Assembly: GCA_934643825.1 (NCBI GenBank)
Contig: CAKUCW010000002.1
Span: forward strand, 65,901-129,900
DNA: 64,000 nucleotides
Origin: an uncultured Clostridia bacterium
GTDB taxonomy: Bacteria > Bacillota > Clostridia > Christensenellales > Aristaeellaceae
Direction of reading: 5' to 3'
Under the pieces are notes generated by a model. It did not search any database and was not told where the DNA came from. It worked only from the letters and a program-made list of their open reading frames with translations. Both the position numbers and the translations under genes were made by a program. Below, piece by piece: positions 36,951 to 46,300 of the stretch; the stretch's first letter is position 1; the number at the start of each line of letters is the position of its first letter.

Positions 36951-37982
36951 GTGTTTCAGGACTTTTTGGATAACCTCGTATCCATGACCTTTGAAGGGAA
37001 GGGGGGCTTCTGGTCGGTCTGCGGCGTCATCGCGCTGATGATTGTAATCTATCACCTGCTGCGGCGCTTCGCACCCGCGTCGGTTGCACCCGTCCACCGC
37101 TTCTTTGATAAGCATCCGCTGATTTGGATCTGTATCCCCGCTGCGTTGCTGATCTACTTCGTGTACGTGTCCCTGGGCTGGAACCTGTGGGTGTCCGTGT
37201 CCGACTGGGAGGCGGGCGAGCTGGAGGCTAGCTACGGCTTCGGAGGCTTCGGCAACTACGTGAAGATGTTCCAAAGCCCCAACTTCTGGCCTGCGCTCAA
37301 GAATACGCTGCTGCTGTTCTGCCTGATTCCCCTGTGCCTGCTGCTGGGACTGGGGCTGGCGTTGATTATGGATCAGGGGCTGCGGGGCACGGCGATGTTC
37401 CGCACGCTGATTCTGCTGCCGTTCGCCCTCTCCTTCGTGGTGACGGGCACGGTCTGGGCGTACATGTACCGCCCCACCGGCGGCGTGCTCAACTCCTTCC
37501 TCTCGCTGCTGGGGGTGAACGTCTCCACTGCCATGAAGGAAGGTCATCTCATGTGGGCGTCCTCGAACAACACCATCATGCTGTCGATCATCATCGCGAT
37601 GGTGTGGCAGTTCTCCGGCTACGTGGCGGTGATCTTCCTTGCCGCCATCAAGAATGTGCCGGTGAACGTCATCAACGCCGCCAAGCTGGACGGCGCCTAC
37701 ATGCCCCGCATCTACTGGAAACTGATTATCCCGCAGCTCAAGGGTGCCATGGGGAGTTGTATCACCATTCTGGCGATGTACGCGCTGCGCTCGTTTGACT
37801 TCATCGTCTCTCTGGTGGGCTACACCACGTCCTCGGCATGGACGCTGCCCATCTGGATGTACAACGAAGCCTTCCAGAGCAACAACTTCGCGTACTCTGC
37901 GGCGATCAGCTGCTTCCTGCTGGCGCTGGTGCTGGTGCTGATTCTGCCCCTTACCTATTGGACGAACAGGAGGAGAGCGTGA
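36951..37982 (+). CDS. CUT1 sugar ABC transporter permease (MalF/UgpA-like)
   Basis: The permease has 343 residues. The first hydrophobic helix (GFWSVCGVIALMIVIYHLL) precedes the regular six-helix core, an N-terminal addition common in MalF-type subunits. The cytoplasmic EAA loop is NVPVNVINAAKLDGAYMPRIYWK leading to IIPQLKG. GTG 36951 was chosen because GGAGGG (36938-36943) is seven bases upstream; the in-frame ATG at 36936 lacks a site. It is two bases from the next permease gene. Confidence 0.88.
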   Translation: MFQDFLDNLVSMTFEGKGGFWSVCGVIALMIVIYHLLRRFAPASVAPVHRFFDKHPLIWICIPAALLIYFVYVSLGWNLWVSVSDWEAGELEASYGFGGFGNYVKMFQSPNFWPALKNTLLLFCLIPLCLLLGLGLALIMDQGLRGTAMFRTLILLPFALSFVVTGTVWAYMYRPTGGVLNSFLSLLGVNVSTAMKEGHLMWASSNNTIMLSIIIAMVWQFSGYVAVIFLAAIKNVPVNVINAAKLDGAYMPRIYWKLIIPQLKGAMGSCITILAMYALRSFDFIVSLVGYTTSSAWTLPIWMYNEAFQSNNFAYSAAISCFLLALVLVLILPLTYWTNRRRA

Positions 37983-37983
37983 T

Positions 37984-38877
37984 ATGCAAAACAACATGAG
38001 CCTCAACCGCAGCAAGGCGGCACAGCAGGCGCAGACCGTGAAGGTCAGACCCCGCTGGCACATGACCGTGCTGCATATCGTGTATTACCTCATCATGGTG
38101 GTCTTTCTGGTGTTCTACATGCTGCCCTTCTGGGGCACGGTGATGACCAGCTTCAAGACCAACAGCGAGGTGATGACCTCCACGCCCATCATGCCGCCCA
38201 CGCAGTGGACGCTGGAGGGCTACGCCAGCGCCATGGAGGAACTGGGGATGCCGCTTTTGACCTCACTGGTGGTCACAATCTTCGGCGCGGCAGGCTCGGT
38301 GTTCCTCGGTTCCATCTGCGCCTACGCACTGAGCAAGTGGAAGTTCAGGCTGAACAACGTGTTCTTTATCGCGCTGGTTGCGGCGACCTACCTGCCCTTT
38401 CAGGCGATCCTGATTCCGCTGCTGCAAACCATCAACAGTCTCGATCTGTATGACAACGTATGGGGTCTGGTGCTGGTGCATTCGGTATTCGGCATGCCCA
38501 TGTGCACGGTTATGATGCGCGGCTACTATGCCGACGTGCCGGACGCGCTGATCCGTCAGGCGATGATTGATGGCAACGGCATGTGGCAGATCTATCGCAA
38601 GATCGTACTGCCCAACACCATGATTGCGACGATCACGACGTTTGTTTTCCAGTGTACCTCCATCTGGAATGAGATGCTCTTTGCCCTTGTGCTGGGCGGG
38701 TATGATTCCAAACCTGCCACCATCGCCCTCAACGAGCTGGCGGGCACCATGGCGGCGGAGTTTAACGTGCAGATGGCGGGCTCGCTGATCCTGGCGCTGC
38801 CGGTGCTGGTGCTGTACATCTTCATGGGCAAGTACCTCATCAGCGGACAGATGAGCGGCGCGGTGACGGCCTCGTAA
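37984..38877 (+). CDS. CUT1 sugar ABC transporter permease (MalG/UgpE-like)
   Basis: This permease of 297 residues has six membrane helices. The EAA loop reads DVPDALIRQAMIDGNGMWQI and then YRKIVLP. After the short cytoplasmic N-terminus (NRSKAAQQAQTVKVRPRW) the protein follows the MalG plan to the end. It would pair with the preceding permease and the ATPase at 40842. AGGAGG inside the end of the previous gene provides the ribosome site. Confidence 0.92.
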   Translation: MQNNMSLNRSKAAQQAQTVKVRPRWHMTVLHIVYYLIMVVFLVFYMLPFWGTVMTSFKTNSEVMTSTPIMPPTQWTLEGYASAMEELGMPLLTSLVVTIFGAAGSVFLGSICAYALSKWKFRLNNVFFIALVAATYLPFQAILIPLLQTINSLDLYDNVWGLVLVHSVFGMPMCTVMMRGYYADVPDALIRQAMIDGNGMWQIYRKIVLPNTMIATITTFVFQCTSIWNEMLFALVLGGYDSKPATIALNELAGTMAAEFNVQMAGSLILALPVLVLYIFMGKYLISGQMSGAVTAS

Positions 38878-38897
38878 GGCGGAAAGGAGAAACAACA

Positions 38898-40835
38898 ATG
38901 AACTCAGTCAGATGGATGGCTTCCCTCGCACTTGCGGCTGTGCTGGGCATGGGGGTCATGCCCGTCCACGCGGAGGAGACGCCTGTGCAGCCCGAACTGA
39001 AGGCGCGGGTGAAGGAGATCATCGAGGCGGACGGCTATCAGTTTAAGGATTTGAACGATAACGGAGAGCTGGATGCCTACGAGGACTGGCGCCTGTCCCC
39101 TCAGGAGCGGGCGGAGAACCTGCTCTCCCTCATGACCGCCGAGCAGAAGGCTGCGCAGATGGTACACCTGACGCTGGTGACCCAAAAGGACAGCTGGTTC
39201 AACAAGAACAACGTCGGCTTCGCACTGGTGTATGAGTACATCTTTGAGCCAGAGGAGGAAGAAGACGAGGAAGAGAGCGACGAGACGCAGACGCCCATCT
39301 CCAGCGCACGAAATGCGGCGATGCGCACTAACGAGATTCAGGAGCTGTCCGAGAGCTCCGAGCTGGGCATCCCCGTGATCTTCTCCATGGACACCGAAGC
39401 GGGCGCGGCGTTCGTCAAGGACGCGACCTACCTGCCGGATGAAATCAATCAGGGCGCCGCAGGCGATGTAGAGCTGGTGACACGACTGAACGAGGTGCTC
39501 AAAGAGGAGCTGAAGGCGGTTGGCGTGCGCATGGCGCTCTCCCCTGATGCCGACCTGATCACCGATCCTCGCTGGGGACGCAATCAAGAGTGCTATTCCG
39601 AGGATGTGGAGACCGTCGAAACGATGATCGCCGCCGCCGTGAAGGCCCTTCAGGGCGAAAATGGTCTGGACGAGAATTCTGTTATGGCGACGGTGAAGCA
39701 CTTCCCTGGCGCTGGTGCGCAGACGAACGGCGTGGATGGCTCGCCGCTGACCATCTCCGAGGATTCGATCGACCTGCATCTGGCGGGCTTCAAGGCCGCT
39801 ATTGATGCGGGTGTGGCGGCGGTCATGCCCTACGGTTACTCCACCGTGCCCTATCTGGGCGGCGATGCGGTGGACAACTCCGCTGACCAGAGCGCTGCGG
39901 TCATGACCGATCTGCTGCGCGGCGAGCTAGGCTACGAGGGCATCATCCAGACCGACTGGGGGCTCAACTTCGTGGGCGCTGCCAACGCGGGCGCGGATGT
40001 GCTGGGCGGCGCGGGTGTGCGCTCCACGGCACAGCTGGTGGACGGCGTGGACGAGGCACTGCTCACGGATGCCTGCCGCCGGATTTTGATTGCCAAGTTC
40101 CAGATGGGGCTGTTTGAAAATCCCTATGTGGACGAGGACGCTGCTGAGGAGATCATCGGCAGCGATGAGCACAAGGCTGTGGCGAAGGAAGCTGCTGCGA
40201 AGTCCTTTACGCTGGTCAAATATGAAAACGCCGCCTCGCTGGCGGATCAGTCCTTCATCGTCGCGGGCGAGCTTGCCAGCGATGTGCGCTGTCTGAACAG
40301 CGGCTGGACTGCCAAGGAGCCGGTGGAGATTGCAGGCACCTCGATTCTGACAGCGCTTCAGGAAAAGGCAGGTGCGGACAATGTGACCTATATCACCTCC
40401 GCTGAGGAGGTTCCCGCCGATCTGAGCGGTGTCACCGCTGTGGTGGTGGTGGGCGAAAAGAGCGGAACCCATGACCCGGCGTGGGGTGCTGCGACGCTGG
40501 AATTCCCCGAGGAGCAGACTGCGCTCATCAACGCACTGGACAAAGCCGGCGCCAATGTGGTGGCGGTGGTTGTGATGAACCGTGCATACGTGCTGACTCC
40601 GATTGTGGATGCGGCGGACAGTGTGCTGGTGGTGTATCGCCCCGGCGTGACCTGCGGCGCGGAGGCCGTGGCAGACTGTCTGTTCGGCGAGACTGCCATC
40701 ACTGGCCGCCTGCCGTTCCAGATTCCCGAGAGCATGGAGCAGGTGCTCTCGCAGCGTGAGGATATGCCCAAGGACATCGAAAACCCGCTTTACGAATACG
40801 GCTTTGGCATCGATGCCGAAGGTTTCGGGAGGTAA
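38898..40835 (+). CDS. Secreted glycoside hydrolase family 3 enzyme (short type, 2)
   Basis: This exported enzyme of 645 residues has a signal peptide ending VMPVHA and an EF-hand-like loop DLNDNGELDAYE near residue 53. The acidic insert EPEEEEDEEESDETQTP (about residues 115-133) is not present in the other GH3 paralogues. TVKHFPGAGAQ and nucleophile D353 in GIIQTDWG place it in the same subgroup as the GH3 at 34887. It sits between the permeases and the ATPase, so it is an integral part of the transport operon. AAAGGAG precedes ATG 38898. Confidence 0.9.
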   Translation: MNSVRWMASLALAAVLGMGVMPVHAEETPVQPELKARVKEIIEADGYQFKDLNDNGELDAYEDWRLSPQERAENLLSLMTAEQKAAQMVHLTLVTQKDSWFNKNNVGFALVYEYIFEPEEEEDEEESDETQTPISSARNAAMRTNEIQELSESSELGIPVIFSMDTEAGAAFVKDATYLPDEINQGAAGDVELVTRLNEVLKEELKAVGVRMALSPDADLITDPRWGRNQECYSEDVETVETMIAAAVKALQGENGLDENSVMATVKHFPGAGAQTNGVDGSPLTISEDSIDLHLAGFKAAIDAGVAAVMPYGYSTVPYLGGDAVDNSADQSAAVMTDLLRGELGYEGIIQTDWGLNFVGAANAGADVLGGAGVRSTAQLVDGVDEALLTDACRRILIAKFQMGLFENPYVDEDAAEEIIGSDEHKAVAKEAAAKSFTLVKYENAASLADQSFIVAGELASDVRCLNSGWTAKEPVEIAGTSILTALQEKAGADNVTYITSAEEVPADLSGVTAVVVVGEKSGTHDPAWGAATLEFPEEQTALINALDKAGANVVAVVVMNRAYVLTPIVDAADSVLVVYRPGVTCGAEAVADCLFGETAITGRLPFQIPESMEQVLSQREDMPKDIENPLYEYGFGIDAEGFGR

Positions 40836-40841
40836 ACAGAT

Positions 40842-41963
40842 ATGGCTTCCATTACCATCAAGGATATGAGCGTCAGCTACAACAGGGGCAAGTCTTTTGT
40901 GCTGGACAAGCTGAATCTTGACATCAAGGACGGCGAATTCTGCGTGTTTCTGGGGCCGTCAGGCTGCGGAAAGTCCACGGCGATGCACTGCATCGCGGGT
41001 CTTTTGCATCCCGTTAGCGGCGAGATCCGCTTTGGGAACGAGGTCATGACCTTGGCGAGCGGAAAGGGCAAGGACAGAGCCTTTGTACCGCCGCAGGAGC
41101 GCAACATCGCCATGGTCTTTCAGGAATACGCCCTGTACCCCAACATGACCGTGCGGGAGAACATGTCCTTCGCTCTCAAGACCAAAAAGGCACCCAAGGA
41201 CGAGATTGAAAAGCGCGTGGCTTACATGGCGAAGCTGCTCTCCATCGAGCAGCTGCTGGATCGCCGCCCGGCTGAGCTCTCCGGAGGTCAGCGTCAGCGC
41301 GTGGCGCTGGGACGCGCACTGGTGCGCGATCCGCAGGTATTCCTGTTGGACGAACCGCTGGGCAATCTGGACGCGAAGCTGCGCGATCAGGTGCGCTACG
41401 AGCTCAAGAAGATCCAGGAGCAGCTGGGCGTGACCACCATCTATGTCACCCATGACCAGACCGAGGCTATGACCATGGCGGATCACATCGTGCTGATGAA
41501 GGACGGACATATCATGCAGCAGGGAACGCCCAGTGATTTGTACGATCATCCTGCCAACGAATTTGTGGCGGGCTTCCTCGGCACGCCGCAGATCAACATC
41601 TTCCCCTGCGATGTGAAGCAGTCGGGCGGCAAGCTGACGCTGGACGCAGGCGCATTCCGTCTGGAGGTGCCGGAGCAGGAGAGCCTCGCGCTGACGCCCT
41701 ATGTGGGACGCAGGGTCGATCTGGGCATCCGCCCCTCTGACTTCGAGCTGGCACAGGAGGGCGTGAACGCCATCCATGCCCATGTGGATTCCATCGAGCC
41801 GCTGGGCGATGCCTACCTGATTTATGTACGGGTGGGCGAAAAGGTGGTCGTGTTCAAGTACACCGGAGAAACAGCCCCCACGGAAAAGGAGCTGCTGCTC
41901 TCGCCCAACCTTGCTAAGCTGCATCTGTTTGATCCGGAAACGGAGAAACGCATCAACGATTGA
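40842..41963 (+). CDS. Sugar ABC transporter ATP-binding protein (MsmK/UgpC type)
   Basis: The ATPase subunit has 373 residues. Walker A is GPSGCGKS, the signature LSGGQRQRVALGRAL, Walker B VFLLDEPLGNLD and the switch VTHDQTEAM. The C-terminal OB/TOBE domain (from about residue 240) is typical of CUT1 ATPases. Having a dedicated ATPase in the operon is notable because many Firmicute CUT1 systems share one MsmX. It is followed by two hairpins before the acylation genes. Confidence 0.93.
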   Translation: MASITIKDMSVSYNRGKSFVLDKLNLDIKDGEFCVFLGPSGCGKSTAMHCIAGLLHPVSGEIRFGNEVMTLASGKGKDRAFVPPQERNIAMVFQEYALYPNMTVRENMSFALKTKKAPKDEIEKRVAYMAKLLSIEQLLDRRPAELSGGQRQRVALGRALVRDPQVFLLDEPLGNLDAKLRDQVRYELKKIQEQLGVTTIYVTHDQTEAMTMADHIVLMKDGHIMQQGTPSDLYDHPANEFVAGFLGTPQINIFPCDVKQSGGKLTLDAGAFRLEVPEQESLALTPYVGRRVDLGIRPSDFELAQEGVNAIHAHVDSIEPLGDAYLIYVRVGEKVVVFKYTGETAPTEKELLLSPNLAKLHLFDPETEKRIND

Positions 41964-41978
41964 TCTTACAGGGCATCT

Positions 41979-42045
41979 CCGGAGGCTTCGCGCCTCCGGG
42001 GTGCTCCTTCGCCAGACGCTGTACGGCAGCCTTTGGCGAAGGAGC
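41979..42045 (+). other. Two consecutive intra-operon hairpins
   Basis: The first stem CCGGAGGC/GCCTCCGG (41979-41999) encloses TTCGC. The second has 12 perfect pairs, GCTCCTTCGCCA (42003-42014) with TGGCGAAGGAGC (42034-42045). The ribosome site of the carrier gene (AAAGGAGGT, 42052-42060) begins seven bases later. No T run is present. They divide the operon into a transport half and an acylation half. Confidence 0.7.
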
Positions 42046-42068
42046 ATCAAAAAAGGAGGTACCCATTT

Positions 42069-42305
42069 ATGAACGATATGCAGAGACTGCTGAATGCCCT
42101 TTCCGAGGTGCGGGATGATGTGGACTTTGCCCATGAGGACCATCTGGTGGAGGATGGGCTGATCGACTCGCTTGACCTCACGCGGATCATCGCCGCGTTG
42201 GATGAAACGTTTGACATTCACATCCGTGCGGGCGAAATTGAGCCGGAAAACTTCAACAACGTCGATGAAATGCTTGCGCTGGTGCGCAGGTATCAGAAGC
42301 GATGA
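42069..42305 (+). CDS. DltC-like acyl/aminoacyl carrier protein
   Basis: The carrier has 78 residues. The phosphopantetheine attachment site is S34 in EDGLIDSLDLTRII, within an acidic four-helix carrier fold. AAAGGAGGT gives ATG 42069; the in-frame ATG at 42033 lies within a hairpin. Its stop overlaps the start of the adjacent ligase (ATGA). It would accept an activated acid as a thioester from one or both DltA-like ligases in the operon and donate it to the membrane acyltransferase. Confidence 0.88.
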   Translation: MNDMQRLLNALSEVRDDVDFAHEDHLVEDGLIDSLDLTRIIAALDETFDIHIRAGEIEPENFNNVDEMLALVRRYQKR

Positions 42306-43786
42306 GCGTGCGCAATGTGCTGGACTGGCTGGAGGAGGCAGCCCGGCTTGCCTCTGGGAACATTGCCTTTGACGCACCCGGCAAAGCCATGACATGGGAA
42401 CAGGTTTGGCAGGCGGCGCAGGAGACCGGCAGTCTGCTTGCCACGCAGACGAAGGCGCAGCAGCCGGTGCTCATTCTTATGGACAAGAGCCCGGACTGCC
42501 TGTGCGCCATGCTGGGCGCGGTATGCGCCGGGTGCTTCTATACGCCGCTTGATTCCTCTATGCCACGGGCAAGGATTCAGATGATTGCCGACACCCTGCG
42601 CCCCGCTGTGATTCTCTACGAGGAACACTACGAGGAGGTGGCGCACGGCATTGCCGGGGATGCCCGGCTTTGCCGCTATGACGCAATCCCACACAGCGTG
42701 GATGCAGCGCTGCTCAGGGAGCGCCGGGCGATGCACATAGATGCCGACCTGCTCTATGTGCTGTTCACCAGCGGCTCCACTGGCGTGCCCAAGGGCGTGT
42801 CCATCACCCATCGCAGCGTGATTGATCTGGTGGAGTGGGCGTGCGATGCGCTCCGGATTCCTGAGGGCGCACGTTTTGGCTCTCAGGCACCCTTCTACTT
42901 CGACAATTCTGTGCTGGACATCTACTGCGTCATGCATATGCGGGGCAGCCTGCACATGATTCCCCGGATGGACTTTCTGTTTCCGGCGCGGCTTGTGCAG
43001 CGGCTGGCGCACGAGCGCATCGACACGGTTTTCTGGGTACCCTCGGCGCTGACGGCGCTGGCGGGGGCAGATGTGCTTGTGCCCGGGTGTCTTCCGGCAC
43101 TACGGAGGGTGTTTTTCTGCGGCGAAGTCATGCCCTGTGCCACGCTGAACAGGTGGCGTTTTGCCCTGCCCGATGCTGACTACGTGAATATGTACGGACC
43201 CACTGAAATTACCGACGTGTGTACGTGGTACCGGGTGGATCGAACCTTTGCGGACACGGACAGCCTGCCCATCGGCTTTCCCTGCGCCAACACACGCATT
43301 ATGCTCATCGACGGGGAAATCTGCGTGAGCGGCACGTGTCTGTCGCCGGGCTACTACAATGCATCGGAGAAAACCGCTGCTGTCTTCGTGCTCAATCCGC
43401 TGCGTCCGCAGATTCCGGAGCTGATGTACCGCACGGGCGATCTGGGCGCGTACAATGACCTGGGCGAACTGATGTTTCTCGGGCGGCGGGACAGCCAGAT
43501 TAAACACAGCGGCTACCGCATCGAGCTGGGAGAAATCGAGTGTGCGCTCAGTGCGGCGGAGGGCGTATCGCTGGCATGCTGCTATTATGACGGCGCTCGT
43601 ATCGTGGCGGCGTACACTGGCGCAGCCGACGAACGGGAACTCAAGAAGCAGCTGCGCGAATCGCTGCCTAAATACATGCTGCCGGAGCTGCTGCTGCACA
43701 GGAAGGAGCTTCCCCGTACCGGCAGCGGCAAGGTGGACAGGCTGACCCTTCGTCAGGAGGTGGAGCATGAGCATCCTCTCCCTTGA
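42302..43786 (+). CDS. DltA-like amino-acid:carrier protein ligase
   Basis: This adenylate-forming ligase has 494 residues. Core motifs are LFTSGSTGVPKGV (A3, about 155), YGPTE (A5, about 298), YRTGDLG (A7), and catalytic Lys K477 in GSGKVDR (A10). D201 in QAPFYFDNSVLD corresponds to the Asp that holds the alpha-amino group in DltA and NRPS adenylation domains. C273 in FFCGEVMP corresponds to the DltA cysteine next to the D-Ala side chain. Both are intact, so D-alanine or another small amino acid is the likely substrate. It overlaps the carrier gene upstream and the MBOAT gene downstream by 20 bases. Confidence 0.88.
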   Translation: MSVRNVLDWLEEAARLASGNIAFDAPGKAMTWEQVWQAAQETGSLLATQTKAQQPVLILMDKSPDCLCAMLGAVCAGCFYTPLDSSMPRARIQMIADTLRPAVILYEEHYEEVAHGIAGDARLCRYDAIPHSVDAALLRERRAMHIDADLLYVLFTSGSTGVPKGVSITHRSVIDLVEWACDALRIPEGARFGSQAPFYFDNSVLDIYCVMHMRGSLHMIPRMDFLFPARLVQRLAHERIDTVFWVPSALTALAGADVLVPGCLPALRRVFFCGEVMPCATLNRWRFALPDADYVNMYGPTEITDVCTWYRVDRTFADTDSLPIGFPCANTRIMLIDGEICVSGTCLSPGYYNASEKTAAVFVLNPLRPQIPELMYRTGDLGAYNDLGELMFLGRRDSQIKHSGYRIELGEIECALSAAEGVSLACCYYDGARIVAAYTGAADERELKKQLRESLPKYMLPELLLHRKELPRTGSGKVDRLTLRQEVEHEHPLP

Positions 43787-45209
43787 ATTCTTGCTGCTTG
43801 CAGCGTGTATGGTGCTGCTGTACTATCTGCTGCCACTGCGCATCCGCTGGATCGTGCTGCTGGCGGCAAGCGCCGTCTATGTCGGGCTGTCCGGCTGGTA
43901 CAGCGCGGCGCATCTGACCGCCGTGGTGCTGGTGATGTGGGGCGGCGGGCTGCTGCTTGAGCGCAAAAGAAGCGGGTTGCTGCTGGCGCTGCTGGTGGGG
44001 CTTGACATGAGCGCGATGCTGCTGCTCAAATACGCGCCCTTTGCGCAGGGGCTGCTGGTGCCCGTGGGGCTGAGCTATTTCACGTTCCAGTCAGCGGGGT
44101 ATCTCGTTGATGTCTATCGCGGCAAGGCACAGGCGCAGAAGAACCCGCTGAGGGCGTGGTTGTTTGTGGGCTACTTCCCGCAGCTTGCACAGGGCCCCAT
44201 TTCCACATGGAAGGAGCTTGGACCGCAGCTGATAACCGGGCATCGGCTGAAGCCGGAGCAGTTCGGCACCGGATTCACGCTGCTGCTGTGGGGGTATTTC
44301 AAGAAGCTGGTCATTGCTGACCGGCTGGCAGCAACGACGGACACGCTGCTTGGGGGCGGTAGCCTGCCGGGCTGGTTTGTGCTGGGTGGGGTTATGCTGT
44401 ATACCGTTCGTCTGTATATGGACTTCTCTGGCGGCGTGGACGTGGTGCGCGGGCTGTCACGGATGGTGGGCATCGAGCTGCCGGAAAACTTCCGCCGCCC
44501 CTTCTTCGCAACGAGCGTGGCGGACTACTGGCGGCGCTGGCATATCACGCTGGGCAAATGGTTTCGTGCCTACCTGCTCTACCCGCTGACGACCTCCCGG
44601 GCGGGCATCGCACTGGGCAGGTTTGCATCCAAATTTCTGGGCAAGCGCACGGGACGCGCAGTCCCCAGCGTCCTTGCCACGCTGCTGGTGTTTCTGCTGA
44701 TCGGTCTTTGGCATGCTGCCAACTGGAACGCGGTGATTTACGGTGCGTATTTCGGGCTGGTCATGGCGTCGTCCATGCTGCTGGAGCCTGTTTGGAAAAC
44801 CATGCGCGCCACGCTGCGCTTGCCGCAGGGCGGCTTTATGACGCCTCTGAGCATTGTGCGCACCTGGGGACTGATTCTGCTGGCACAGTACTTCGCCTTT
44901 ACGGCAAGCCCGCAGCAGAGCCTCGCACTGCTTGGTCAAACCCTCGCACCGTGGTCGTTTGAAGGCTGTGCTGCGCAGCTGACGGCGGTCATGGCGCCGC
45001 TGGAATGGCTGATTGCCGGAGCAGGCTGCGCGGCGGTGCTGGCGGTGGACGGACTGTGTGAACGGAAGGTGGATGTATGCACCCGTCTGGTCCGGGCGCC
45101 CATCGCGCTGCGCTGGCCTGTTCTGCTTGTACTGATTCTGGTCATTGCGGTATTCGGCATGTACGGCACGGGGTACAACGGCGCAGACTTCCTGTATACG
45201 CAATTCTGA
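43767..45209 (+). CDS. MBOAT family acyltransferase (DltB/AlgI-like)
   Basis: This polytopic membrane acyltransferase of 480 residues would pass an acyl or aminoacyl group from the carrier across the membrane to an extracellular acceptor. The MBOAT landmarks are YFPQLAQGPISTW, DYWRRWHITLGKWFRAYLLY (H259) and the catalytic His H316 in GLWHAANWNAVIYG. There are about ten hydrophobic segments. Overall the layout is nearer to AlgI/PatA-type O-acyltransferases than to the shorter DltB, so the acceptor could be a polysaccharide. AGGAGG within the end of the ligase gene drives translation. Confidence 0.9.
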   Translation: MSILSLEFLLLAACMVLLYYLLPLRIRWIVLLAASAVYVGLSGWYSAAHLTAVVLVMWGGGLLLERKRSGLLLALLVGLDMSAMLLLKYAPFAQGLLVPVGLSYFTFQSAGYLVDVYRGKAQAQKNPLRAWLFVGYFPQLAQGPISTWKELGPQLITGHRLKPEQFGTGFTLLLWGYFKKLVIADRLAATTDTLLGGGSLPGWFVLGGVMLYTVRLYMDFSGGVDVVRGLSRMVGIELPENFRRPFFATSVADYWRRWHITLGKWFRAYLLYPLTTSRAGIALGRFASKFLGKRTGRAVPSVLATLLVFLLIGLWHAANWNAVIYGAYFGLVMASSMLLEPVWKTMRATLRLPQGGFMTPLSIVRTWGLILLAQYFAFTASPQQSLALLGQTLAPWSFEGCAAQLTAVMAPLEWLIAGAGCAAVLAVDGLCERKVDVCTRLVRAPIALRWPVLLVLILVIAVFGMYGTGYNGADFLYTQF

Positions 45210-45223
45210 AACGAGGTGAGCGC

Positions 45224-46300
45224 ATGGAAAAGCCAACCGTCTCCCGAAGGAGGGAGCTTCTGCGCTTCTGGCTGCGGCTGATCTGCTTTGCGTTTTTGAC
45301 CGTGGCAATGCTCGCCTACACCAACTACGTTCTGACGCCCAAGCACGACTACGGCATCTGCTCCATGATCAACTTGTACCGGCAGGAGCCGGACAGCATT
45401 GACGTGCTGGCGGTGGGCACATCGCTGACCTACGCCGGGGTGAACACCAACGTACTCTGGAAGGAATACGGCATCGCCGCCTACGATCTGTGCAGTGCCG
45501 AGCAGCCCTTCTGGGTCAGCTACTATGCTATCCGGGAGGCACTCAAAACCCATCATCCGCAGGTGATTCTGCTGGATGCCAAGCCCTCCATCTACACGAA
45601 GGACTATTCCCCCCGCGGACGCATCATTCTTTCCACCTATGGTATCGCCGGACCGGCAAACCGCATCGGTGCGATCCTCGCCTGCGCGGAAACACCGCGG
45701 GATGCGCTGGGGTTCATTCTGGGTCTGCCCGAGGTGCACAGCAATTATCAGAATATAAGCCTTTCGGACTTTCGCATCCCGCCGGACAACGGCGGGCGCG
45801 GCGATGCGTGGAAGGGATTTATCGAGATGGACGAGACAGAACCGCATGAAAGACCTTCGCTGGTATACAGCAGCGTGCGGCGCAACATGAACGCCCGGCA
45901 GGAGGAATACGTCCGCAAGATTTTGGAGCTGGCGCAGGCGGAGGGTATCGAGGTGATGCTGCTGGGCATACCGAACCCTGACTATGCTCACGATCACATG
46001 TATTACAACGCGCTCTGGTCCATTGCGGAGGAATACGGCATCTCCGGCATCAACTACAACGACCCGTCCCTGCGATTTGGTCTGCGCTACTCCTCGGACT
46101 TTGCGGACTGGCAGCACCTGAACGTGAAGGGCAGCGTAACCTTCTCCCGCAGGCTGGGGAAGGACCTGATGGAGCGATACGACCTGCCGGATCGCCGGGG
46201 CGATGCGCGCTATGACTCTTATGCAGACAGTGCCGCGCAGTGGTACGCGCAGTATCCCATGTACGTGCCCGAAAAGAAGGAAGGAGCAAAAAAACCATGA
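45224..46300 (+). CDS. SGNH/DltD-like membrane-anchored protein
   Basis: This protein of 358 residues has an N-terminal membrane anchor (about 15-35) and an extracellular SGNH-type domain. The nucleophile motif is VGTSLTYAG (S67) and the C-terminal D295-x2-H298 (ADWQHLNVKG) completes a plausible triad. DltD and AlgJ/AlgX play equivalent roles next to MBOAT proteins in D-alanylation and alginate acetylation. Identity with DltD proper is not clear. It ends in an ATGA overlap with the next ligase gene. ATG 45224 follows a weak GAGGTG; upstream frame lies within the MBOAT gene. Confidence 0.8.
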   Translation: MEKPTVSRRRELLRFWLRLICFAFLTVAMLAYTNYVLTPKHDYGICSMINLYRQEPDSIDVLAVGTSLTYAGVNTNVLWKEYGIAAYDLCSAEQPFWVSYYAIREALKTHHPQVILLDAKPSIYTKDYSPRGRIILSTYGIAGPANRIGAILACAETPRDALGFILGLPEVHSNYQNISLSDFRIPPDNGGRGDAWKGFIEMDETEPHERPSLVYSSVRRNMNARQEEYVRKILELAQAEGIEVMLLGIPNPDYAHDHMYYNALWSIAEEYGISGINYNDPSLRFGLRYSSDFADWQHLNVKGSVTFSRRLGKDLMERYDLPDRRGDARYDSYADSAAQWYAQYPMYVPEKKEGAKKP

